In this document: in pieces, positions 1 to 6,242 of the stretch | Numbering within the stretch: position 1 is the stretch's first letter | Layout: the number at the start of each line of letters is the position of its first letter | From: Limnoglobus sp. | GTDB taxonomy: Bacteria; Planctomycetota; Planctomycetia; Gemmatales; Gemmataceae | DNA: 6,552 bases | Reading direction: 5' to 3' | Assembly (NCBI GenBank): GCA_025353985.1 | Contig: JANXNT010001291.1 | Coordinates: forward strand, 1-6,552 | Position numbers and translations under genes: made by a program | The notes under the pieces: model-generated | What the model was told of the DNA's origin: nothing | Databases searched by the model: none | Seen by the model: only the letters and a program-made list of their open reading frames with translations

Positions 1-1032
1 GAAAAATTCCTTCTGCGTAATCGGGTCGTATTTGTGCGTGTGGCACTGCGCGCAAGCGATCGATGTCCCCATCCACGTCGTCAGTGTCGTGTTGACACGA
101 TCGATGACCGCGACGTTGCGGAACTCTTCATCGCTGGTGCCGCCCTCGTTGTTCGTGAGCGTGTTGCGGTGGAACGCAGTGGCGATCAGTTGCTCGTCGG
201 TTGGGTTCGGCAACAGGTCGCCCGCGATCTGTTCGATGGTGAATTGGTCGAACGGCTTGTTCGAATTGAACGAACGAATCACATAGTCGCGGTACGCCCA
301 GATCGTGCGCGCGGGGTCGTCGGCATACCCGGCGGAGTCGGCGTAGCGTGCCAGATCGAGCCACATTCGCGACCAGTGTTCGCCGTAACTCGGCTTCGCC
401 AGCAAGCGGTCGACGAGCTTTTCGTATGCGTTCGGCGAGGCATCTTTGACGAATTCTTCGACTTCTTTCGCGGTCGGTGGCAGCCCCGTTAGGTCGAGTG
501 AAACTCGCCGCGCGAGCGTGTAGCGATCCGCTTCGGGCAGGAACGCTAGCCCCTCTTTTTGCAGTTTCGCGAGCAAGAATCGATCGATCGGGTTGGGCAA
601 ACTGCCCGCTGGCACGGTGGGCCGCAACGGCTTTTCGTACGCCCAGTGTGCTGCATATCTTCCGCCTTGCTGAATCCACGTTCGTAGCAACTGAACTTCA
701 TTCGCGGTCAGCTTCTTGTCCGACTTCGGCGGCGGCATCACTTTACCGCGTTCGGTCGTCATTACGCGGTGCATCATCTCGCTCGCATCGGGTTTCCCCG
801 GCACCACGGCCATCACATCGTCGATGACCGCACGCGAACCGGCCTCGGTATCGAGACGCAAATCGCCCTTGCGTTCGTTCTCATCGGGGCCGTGACACTG
901 GTAGCATTTATTCGAAAGGATCGGCCGAATATCGCGGTTGAAGTCGATCGCTTTCGCGTCGTCGGCGCGAAGTGCTTGCATCGAAACGAATAGCGCGACA
1001 ACAACAAACGTAAGTTTCCGGAACGGAACCAT
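1..1032 (-). CDS. Secreted PSCyt1 / DUF1549 (PSCyt2) planctomycete cytochrome protein, 3' end missing
   Basis: This gene is open at the left edge: 344 codons are visible from the ATG at 1032 with no stop. Residues 1-23 form a signal peptide (basic MVPFRK, hydrophobic core, cleavage probably after ALRA), so the protein is exported. A PSCyt1 domain follows, with the haem-binding motif CYQCH at residues 43-47 and VMPPP near 99-102, a plausible region for the distal haem methionine (M99). DUF1549/PSCyt2 begins near residue 147 (NPIDRFLLAKL) and includes RVSLDLTGLPPT, SYGEHWSRMWLDLARYADS and a second haem-type motif, CAQCH, at 327-331 followed by THKYDPI. Full-length relatives usually continue into a C-terminal DUF1553 domain, which would lie outside the window. 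The biochemical role of the family is not established; electron transfer or polysaccharide breakdown has been suggested. A GAGG eight bases upstream supports the start. Family assignment is firm and function is open. Confidence 0.93.
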   Translation of the reverse strand, partial: MVPFRKLTFVVVALFVSMQALRADDAKAIDFNRDIRPILSNKCYQCHGPDENERKGDLRLDTEAGSRAVIDDVMAVVPGKPDASEMMHRVMTTERGKVMPPPKSDKKLTANEVQLLRTWIQQGGRYAAHWAYEKPLRPTVPAGSLPNPIDRFLLAKLQKEGLAFLPEADRYTLARRVSLDLTGLPPTAKEVEEFVKDASPNAYEKLVDRLLAKPSYGEHWSRMWLDLARYADSAGYADDPARTIWAYRDYVIRSFNSNKPFDQFTIEQIAGDLLPNPTDEQLIATAFHRNTLTNNEGGTSDEEFRNVAVIDRVNTTLTTWMGTSIACAQCHTHKYDPITQKEFF

Positions 1033-1040
1033 GCTGAGAG

Positions 1041-1044
1041 CCTC
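1041..1044 (-). promoter_or_regulatory. Ribosome binding site of the PSCyt1/DUF1549 gene
   Basis: GAGG on the minus strand lies eight bases before the ATG at 1032. Together with the signal peptide that begins exactly at that ATG, it supports the chosen start. Confidence 0.45.
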
Positions 1045-1079
1045 GTTGGGAGACCGCGATGCGACAGACGGCAGGCAGA

Positions 1080-1097
1080 GAGAACATAACCGTTCTC
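1080..1097 (-). repeat. Short inverted repeat at the end of the crotonase gene
   Basis: GAGAAC and GTTCTC form a perfect 6-bp stem around a 6-base loop, overlapping the stop codon of the crotonase gene (1096-1098). No T-run follows on the minus strand, so it is at best a weak terminator or an mRNA 3' hairpin. It could equally be chance. Confidence 0.25.
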
Positions 1098-2085
1098 ATA
1101 GCAACAGTATACCGGCTTTATCCACGTGTTGCGAAACCGATTTTGGTTCCAAATGCGCATTCACGATGAGATCCGTAACAAGCGGGCGTTCGATGCGGCC
1201 GTTGCGAATCCGCTTGCGTGCCTCGATGATTTCTAACGGCGTGGCGAGTCCGCGGCGGATGACTTCGCTGAAATCGGGTGCGATCAAATCGCAATAGACT
1301 TCGACGCCACAAATCGTGTAGTTGGCGATTCGCTTTGCGAAACTGAAGTGTTCGCCGACGAAGCCGACCCGTTGCGGAAGTTCGCGATATTCCTGTTGTT
1401 GTGCGGCCCACCCGATGGCTGCGGGCGTGTTGGGACTGAGCATGGCGGCCGCGAATGGGGAACGCAGCGAGATGTGACAGTGCGGTGTCACGCGGCGATT
1501 ACGCGGTCGCTGTTGCAGGTTATCGAGGACGGTTTGCAGATCGATTTTGGCGCGCCGCTCCGTGCAAACGTGGTCAATTATTCCCCTCGCATGAGCTTCG
1601 CGGGCGGTGTAAAGTTCGCTGGCGATTGGCCACTCGCCCCAGCAGGGCGGCACGGTTGTGGCAAATGCACCGAAGCCAATCTCGGTGGTCGGGTTCGCAA
1701 TCGCGAAGCGATAATCGCAACTCAACGCGAGTTCCAAACCAGGGCCGAGGCACGGCCCCTGGATCATCGCGAGGCTAACGAACGGCGCTTCGCGCAACTG
1801 GCGCAAAATGCGTTCGCCGGTGGCGGCAAAGTCGCGACACTCGGTATCGGTTTTCAATTCCGCCAACGCATCGAAATCGTAACCCGCACAGAAACCCGCC
1901 GGCTTTGCGGAGCGAACGACGAGAATTTCGAGGAACGGATTTTGGGCGACAATCTCGATGGCTCGCCCGATCGCCAGAATCCGCGGCAAGTTCAGCCGAT
2001 TCGCCCGGCGGCCAGGGAAATCGAGCCACAGCGTCGCGATGCCGCGATCCGCTTCCACCCGAATATCGTCTGTTTCGTAGAGCAT
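1096..2085 (-). CDS. Enoyl-CoA hydratase/isomerase (crotonase) family protein with atypical C-terminal tail
   Basis: The 329-residue product starts with a crotonase fold. FCAGYD (65-70) and GPCLGPGLELALSCD (110-124) match the two segments that form the oxyanion hole binding the acyl-CoA thioester, and AREAHARGIIDHV (161-173) is the typical segment that follows. Glu118 corresponds to the first catalytic Glu of enoyl-CoA hydratases (rat E144). The second (rat E164, in a PE motif) appears absent: the stretch reads EIGFGAFATTV. Hydration may therefore be lost and another crotonase reaction, such as isomerisation or hydrolysis, is possible. Residues about 205-329 are not ordinary crotonase sequence; VGFVG at 240-244 and the region after it weakly resemble the start of a 3-hydroxyacyl-CoA dehydrogenase NAD domain. 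I chose the ATG at 2085 because homology begins right there (IRVEADRGIATLWLDFP). A TTG at 2127 would add 14 residues of no evident homology. No clear ribosome site precedes either start. Substrate unknown. Confidence 0.85.
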   Translation of the reverse strand: MLYETDDIRVEADRGIATLWLDFPGRRANRLNLPRILAIGRAIEIVAQNPFLEILVVRSAKPAGFCAGYDFDALAELKTDTECRDFAATGERILRQLREAPFVSLAMIQGPCLGPGLELALSCDYRFAIANPTTEIGFGAFATTVPPCWGEWPIASELYTAREAHARGIIDHVCTERRAKIDLQTVLDNLQQRPRNRRVTPHCHISLRSPFAAAMLSPNTPAAIGWAAQQQEYRELPQRVGFVGEHFSFAKRIANYTICGVEVYCDLIAPDFSEVIRRGLATPLEIIEARKRIRNGRIERPLVTDLIVNAHLEPKSVSQHVDKAGILLL

Positions 2086-2139
2086 CGTTGTCGTCAAATT
2101 TTCGCGGAAACAGCGGCACTGCGTCAAGCCGAACTTGCA

Positions 2140-3645
2140 TCACAGAAGTTCAGCCAGGATGCGGTCGATCGGCCAGAGTTTCACGCCGCCATCGCCGCCG
2201 CCAGTCGCGAGCGTTCGCCCGTCCGCCGAGATCGCCAGCGAACTTATCCGCGTGATATGCCAGCCGAGCGAGAATCGCGGTTCCAATGTGTCGCTATCCA
2301 ACACGTAGAGCAAGCCATCGCCATCCGCAACAAACAAGTGTCTGCGATCCAGCGACAACGCGATGGCTGTGATTTCCTGCGACTGGCACCCGATGGCACG
2401 GAATATGGGCGAAGAAATATCAACGCCTGTGTTCGACTTGCAAATATCGAAGTAAATCACACTGCCGATGTAGCCGATGAGACGACTGTTCATGTCGTTG
2501 TAAACGGCATGACACCATAATTCGTGCATCGAGCCCGCTTGGTATCGCACAGGTGAGGTGAATTCATCGGCCCAGCAACACTCCAGCAAGTCGATGACTT
2601 GAATGCCGCGAGTGTGAAAAACAATCGCAAATTGCTCATTTGGCGAGGGATTTCCCGAAATCAGGCTGTTAACACCGCAGTTTAGTTTGCGTAAATTTGA
2701 AAAATTCGTCAACTGCGAAAGAAGGATCTCCGACCCTATGGACACTGCAAAACGATCCGGTTCACAGCTTGAAATAAGACCTTGATATGCAGGTGCATCG
2801 TGTAGTTCGGAAATGAGGTCTGCTGGTTTATCAATTGCAACAACTTTGCGACGAATCAACACTCTTTCTGGATGTTCCGCACCTAGCAAATCCACAATCG
2901 ATACTGCCGAACCTCGTGATGTCGGCCCTGCCATGATCAGGCTATTACTGCCAGCGAATGCGATATTTTCTGCATCATTTCCAAACTTCCGAAAGCGGAT
3001 CGTTGGCTGCATGCCATCGAGCGCCCACACCGACATGTACCCGCCTTCTTCGACGGCTGCGACTCGTTTGCCTTCGCGGTCGAAGGCGAGTGCGTGGATT
3101 GTGCCGTGTTGTGCGGGTAGCATTCCGGGGCGATGTAGTCTCAGTGCGTCTGGGCCGAGTTCTTCGCGCTGGTCGTAGCAGGGGCCGCAGGTTTCGCCCA
3201 TCCAGCCGAGCGATTCGGGCGTACCGACCGTGCCACAACCGCATGCGGCGAGCCAAATCGACGATGTCGCATCGCAATTGAAGAACAGGTGATCCGGGTA
3301 GCAGTGCCAGAGCGGCGGGCGTTCGGCGGTACGTGTGCGGCGAATCAGATCGTTTGCCGATTCGTCTTCGAGGCGACGACCGCGAACGACGACATGCTTG
3401 CGGCCGATGTGATCGGTCCACCACGAGCCGACGACTTGCGACATCGGCAACCGCTTGCCCCCAGTGAAATCTTTACTGCCTGCCACGCTCTTTTCCAAAT
3501 CGCGGGCGAACTTGCGCCACTTCGCGTGGTTGTCTTCGACCATTCGTATCAACTGCGAGGCGTTTGCGGCGGCGGTGGCGGCCGATAGCATTGCGACGAC
3601 TTCGCTCGGCGTCGGGTCGATCCGGATCGCGTGATATTGTTGCAT
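2140..3645 (-). CDS. WD40-like beta-propeller protein with N-terminal cysteine cluster
   Basis: The 501-residue product has no signal peptide and is probably cytoplasmic. Propeller blades are clearest at residues 180-210 (HGTIHALAFD...VWALD) and in two consecutive C-terminal repeats at about 414-450 and 455-493, ending GRTLATGGGDGGVKLWPID. The latter has the WD40-type pattern 'DGRxLATGGxDGxVKLW'. Blades between 215 and 410 are too diverged to delimit by eye. The N-terminal 170 residues are not propeller; they hold six cysteines (C115, C124, C135, C137, C153, C156) including CGC and CGPC, which could bind a metal. WD40-like proteins are abundant in Gemmata-type planctomycetes and usually act as binding scaffolds; the partner is unknown. 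The ATG at 3645 lacks a Shine-Dalgarno match; an internal Met at residue 19 is an alternative. The gene's middle third is much richer in A+T than its ends. Confidence 0.8.
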   Translation of the reverse strand: MQQYHAIRIDPTPSEVVAMLSAATAAANASQLIRMVEDNHAKWRKFARDLEKSVAGSKDFTGGKRLPMSQVVGSWWTDHIGRKHVVVRGRRLEDESANDLIRRTRTAERPPLWHCYPDHLFFNCDATSSIWLAACGCGTVGTPESLGWMGETCGPCYDQREELGPDALRLHRPGMLPAQHGTIHALAFDREGKRVAAVEEGGYMSVWALDGMQPTIRFRKFGNDAENIAFAGSNSLIMAGPTSRGSAVSIVDLLGAEHPERVLIRRKVVAIDKPADLISELHDAPAYQGLISSCEPDRFAVSIGSEILLSQLTNFSNLRKLNCGVNSLISGNPSPNEQFAIVFHTRGIQVIDLLECCWADEFTSPVRYQAGSMHELWCHAVYNDMNSRLIGYIGSVIYFDICKSNTGVDISSPIFRAIGCQSQEITAIALSLDRRHLFVADGDGLLYVLDSDTLEPRFSLGWHITRISSLAISADGRTLATGGGDGGVKLWPIDRILAELL

Positions 3646-3684
3646 CAGTAGGCACGCGGAAGGGGAAGGAATCGGGGCGATTGC

Positions 3685-3690
3685 TATAAC
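3685..3690 (+). promoter_or_regulatory. Possible -10 element of the purC promoter
   Basis: TATAAC matches the sigma-70 -10 consensus at five of six positions and sits 29 bases before the purC ATG in the divergent intergenic region. No convincing -35 element was found at the right spacing, so this is tentative. Confidence 0.25.
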
Positions 3691-3693
3691 GCC

Positions 3694-3705
3694 AACAACG
3701 TTGTT
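3694..3705. repeat. Perfect 12-bp palindrome in the divergent intergenic region
   Basis: AACAACGTTGTT is a perfect palindrome between the possible -10 element and the purC ribosome binding site, in the 74-base gap between the divergent purC and WD40-like genes. Its position would suit a repressor operator. No known operator is recognised. Confidence 0.35.
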
Positions 3706-3708
3706 CTT

Positions 3709-3712
3709 GGAG
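3709..3712 (+). promoter_or_regulatory. Ribosome binding site of purC
   Basis: GGAG lies seven bases before the ATG at 3720, fixing the purC start. The protein from this ATG needs no extension to match SAICAR synthases. Confidence 0.6.
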
Positions 3713-3719
3713 TTATGCT

Positions 3720-4604
3720 ATGTCGCCGGCACCGCTACTGCAAAGTCGAGTCGAGGGCTTTCCGCTCCGCCAGGGGAAGGTACGCGACGTCTACGACCTC
3801 GGCGACACGCTCGCTTTCGTGGCCACCGACCGCATCAGTGCGTTCGACTGGGTGATGCCCAACGGCATTCCTGGCAAAGGCATCATCCTCACTGCGATGT
3901 CGAAATTTTGGCTCGACTGGCTGCACGTGCCGAACCACTGGATCAGCGACGACATCGCCGATTTCCCCGCGGCGTTCCGCGCTCAAGCAGACATATTTCG
4001 CGGACGTACGCAACTCGTTACGAAGACGAAAGTCATACCGATCGAGTGCGTGGCACGCGGTTACCTCGCCGGTTCCGGTTGGAAGGAATATCGCCAGCAC
4101 GGCACCGTTTGTGGCATCCCGCTACCCAGTGGCCTCCGCGAAAGCGAACGCCTGCCGGAGCCGATCTTCACACCGGCAACGAAGGCCGAGACTGGGCACG
4201 ATGAAAATATCGCGTTCGCACAAATGGCCACCGTCGTTGGCGAAAACGTCGGCAATGAGTTGAAGGAACGCACGCTCGATATTTACCGCCGTGCCGCAAC
4301 GTATGCGGAGTCGCGCGGAATTATCCTTGCGGATACGAAACTCGAATGGGGCACGTTGCCGAACGGCGAAATCATCCTGATAGACGAAGTGCTGACGCCG
4401 GACAGTTCGCGATTTTGGCCGAAAGAATCGTACCGAACGGGGATCTCGCCGCCATCGTTCGACAAGCAGTTCCTGCGCGACTGGCTAGAAACGACGCCGT
4501 GGGACAAAGCCAGCCCGCCACCGAATTTACCGCAAGATGTCATCGAAAAAACTGCCGCAAAGTACCGCGAAGCTTACGAGCGCTTGACCGTTCACGAGAA
4601 TTGA
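3720..4604 (+). CDS. purC: Phosphoribosylaminoimidazole-succinocarboxamide (SAICAR) synthase
   Basis: SAICAR synthase (EC 6.3.2.6) joins CAIR and L-aspartate using ATP to make SAICAR, a late step on the way to IMP in cytoplasmic purine biosynthesis. The 294-residue sequence carries the family's motifs in order: QGKVRDVYD (18-26, nucleotide-binding loop), FVATDRISAFD (33-43), IECVARGYLAGSGWKEY (108-124), EPIFTPATKAE (147-157) followed by HDENI (160-164), LADTKLEWG (203-211), IDEVLTPDSSRFW (221-233) and SFDKQFLRDWL (246-256). The length fits the longer form shared with yeast Ade1 (about 300 residues) rather than the roughly 237-residue E. coli type. All motifs look intact, so the enzyme should be active. 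It stands first in the plus-strand block, 108 bases before the Lol permease gene, and no other purine gene is in the window. It is divergent from the WD40-like gene. Confidence 0.97.
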   Translation: MSPAPLLQSRVEGFPLRQGKVRDVYDLGDTLAFVATDRISAFDWVMPNGIPGKGIILTAMSKFWLDWLHVPNHWISDDIADFPAAFRAQADIFRGRTQLVTKTKVIPIECVARGYLAGSGWKEYRQHGTVCGIPLPSGLRESERLPEPIFTPATKAETGHDENIAFAQMATVVGENVGNELKERTLDIYRRAATYAESRGIILADTKLEWGTLPNGEIILIDEVLTPDSSRFWPKESYRTGISPPSFDKQFLRDWLETTPWDKASPPPNLPQDVIEKTAAKYREAYERLTVHEN

Positions 4605-4712
4605 TCGATGGCAATCTCGCACACTCGCAACTCGGCCTTTCGCGGTTTCGCGGCTTGTGGTAAATCTTGCACAACTCGACGTGCCGATTCATCGAATAGC
4701 GAGACGTGATCC

Positions 4713-6212
4713 GTGTATAAACTCATTCTCTGTATGCGCTACTTGCGAACGCGATACCTCGCGTTCGTCTGTATCGTCAGCGTCATGCTCGGCGTGGCCA
4801 CGCTCATCGTCGTCAACAGCGTCATGAGTGGCTTCTCGAACAAGCTCCGCGACCGACTGCACGGCGTGCTTTCGGATGTCATCTTGGACACCGATAACTT
4901 TGCGGGATTCCGCGAACCACCCGATGAAATTGCGAAACGCATCCTCGCATCACCGGCCGGGCCGCACATCGAAGTCATGGCCCCGACGGTCGAAGTCGTG
5001 GCGACGATCCAGTTCCAGTTTCGCGGCATGAACGTCGTGAAACCGGTGAAACTGACCGGCGTGAATGCCGGTGTGCAATCGAAAGTCGGCGGGTTCGGGC
5101 AGTTTATCTCGGGGCAGAAACATCTGGCGGTTCCGTCGTTCGATTTGTCACCCGAAGCGTTGCGTCGGTTCGCGCGAAACGTCGATGAAAACGCGGGCCT
5201 CGACGAGATGAATCGCGACAAGGCGACACTCGAAGCCGACAAGCCGAGCGAGTCGGACTTCCTCGGGAAAGGGCCGCAGATTCAAAAGCCGCTCGATGTG
5301 CCGGCGAACATCCCCGCACCCGATTTGCCTCAATTTGAAGCTCCAAAGCCGATTGGCATCTTCGTCGGTCACTCGCTCGCGCACTTCCGCTATAAGAACC
5401 CCGAGACGGGGCTGACGGAGGAAATCGCGGCACTCAAGCCCGGCGATAGCGTGCTGGTGGCGACGCTCGCCGCCGATGAAATGCGGCCCGTCTGGGGTAC
5501 GTTCGTCGTCGCGGATTATTTCAAATCCGACATGAGCGAGTACGACAGCCAGTTCGTGTATATGTCGCTCCCAGACCTCCAACGGTTACGGCGGATGGGC
5601 GACCGTGTGTCGCATTTGCAGATCAAATTAAAGGAAACGACGCCGAAGAGTTTCACGTTTGTGAAGGCGAACGTGACCGATGAAATCCAGAAGCTGTTCC
5701 GGCCGTACGAAGTGCGGGCGGCGACATGGGAAGAGCATCAAGGCCCGCTTTTGGCAGCAATCGACGTCGAACGCGGCATCCTGAACTTGCTGTTGTTCAT
5801 GATCGTCGGCGTGGCCGGGTTCAGCATCTTGGCAATCTTTACGATGATCGTCTCGGAGAAAATTCGCGATATCGGCATCATGAAATCGCTCGGGGCTTCG
5901 AGCCGGGGTGTCATGGGAATCTTCGTGTGGTATGCGGTGCTGCTCGGCTTCGTCGGTTGTTCGCTCGGTACCGTTCTCGGCCTCGGCATCACGTACAACA
6001 TCAACGCCATCGAGAAGGGGATCACCGTACTCACCGGAGCCGAACTCTTCCCGCGCGACATATATTACTTCGACAAAATCCCGACGAACGTCGAATCGCT
6101 GACGGTGATTCTCGTCAACATCGGGGCGATGTCGATCGCCATCGCTTCGAGCCTGATACCCGCCTACCGTGCCGCACGCCTGCGACCGATCCAGGCACTT
6201 CGCTTCGAGTAA
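4713..6212 (+). CDS. lolC: LolC/LolE-type ABC transporter permease (FtsX/MacB-like)
   Basis: The 499-residue inner-membrane protein has the LolC/LolE layout. The first membrane helix is at about 16-38, running into NSVMSGFSNKLRDRLHG, which aligns with LolC's SVMNGF segment. A large periplasmic domain spans about 40-355, and three helices follow at about 356-380, 401-428 and 463-485. EKIRDIGIMKSLGAS (382-396) is the cytoplasmic coupling helix that meets the ATPase; IFVWYAVLLGFVG matches E. coli LolC closely; PAYRAARLRPIQALRFE is the standard C-terminus. Lol permeases extract lipoproteins from the inner membrane and pass them to LolA. At 499 residues it is about 85-100 longer than E. coli LolC or LolE (399 and 414), largely because of a charged, proline-rich stretch at about 141-212. 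The GTG at 4713 is preferred because it gives the N-terminus MYKLILCMRYLRTRY before the first helix; an ATG at 4734 would cut off seven residues. The ATPase gene follows after 30 bases. Confidence 0.9.
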   Translation: MYKLILCMRYLRTRYLAFVCIVSVMLGVATLIVVNSVMSGFSNKLRDRLHGVLSDVILDTDNFAGFREPPDEIAKRILASPAGPHIEVMAPTVEVVATIQFQFRGMNVVKPVKLTGVNAGVQSKVGGFGQFISGQKHLAVPSFDLSPEALRRFARNVDENAGLDEMNRDKATLEADKPSESDFLGKGPQIQKPLDVPANIPAPDLPQFEAPKPIGIFVGHSLAHFRYKNPETGLTEEIAALKPGDSVLVATLAADEMRPVWGTFVVADYFKSDMSEYDSQFVYMSLPDLQRLRRMGDRVSHLQIKLKETTPKSFTFVKANVTDEIQKLFRPYEVRAATWEEHQGPLLAAIDVERGILNLLLFMIVGVAGFSILAIFTMIVSEKIRDIGIMKSLGASSRGVMGIFVWYAVLLGFVGCSLGTVLGLGITYNINAIEKGITVLTGAELFPRDIYYFDKIPTNVESLTVILVNIGAMSIAIASSLIPAYRAARLRPIQALRFE

Positions 6213-6232
6213 TCTCACACAATAGCCCTACC

Positions 6233-6236
6233 GGAG
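6233..6236 (+). promoter_or_regulatory. Ribosome binding site of the LolD-like ATPase gene
   Basis: GGAG lies six bases before the ATG at 6243, inside the 30-base gap after the permease gene. This supports the start and translation from a shared transcript. Confidence 0.6.
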
Positions 6237-6242
6237 ACGCGG

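Noticed and set aside
128..679. 183-codon open frame on the minus strand
   Set aside because: It lies in another frame of the same strand as the DUF1549 gene, whose own frame carries convincing motifs throughout.
2086..2127. N-terminal extension of the crotonase from a TTG at 2127
   Set aside because: The extra 14 residues (starting TQCRCF) precede the family's usual N-terminus and have no ribosome site. The ATG at 2085 fits better.
2175..2210. GCC-rich low-complexity stretch resembling a short repeat
   Set aside because: It encodes the Gly/Asp-rich turn (GGGDGG) of the last propeller blade and needs no other explanation.
1348..2520. 390-codon open frame on the plus strand
   Set aside because: It runs antisense across the crotonase gene and into the WD40-like gene, both with clear family motifs, and its translation is Arg/Ala-rich with no domain. 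It is a shadow produced by codon bias on the other strand.
4667..4697. Possible promoter before the Lol permease (TTGCAC with a weak TCGAAT about 19 bases later)
   Set aside because: The -10 match and spacing are poor, and read-through from purC is just as likely.
5628..6218. 196-codon open frame on the minus strand
   Set aside because: It is antisense to the conserved C-terminal membrane domain of the Lol permease, and the His/Asp/Arg-rich translation has no recognisable motif.
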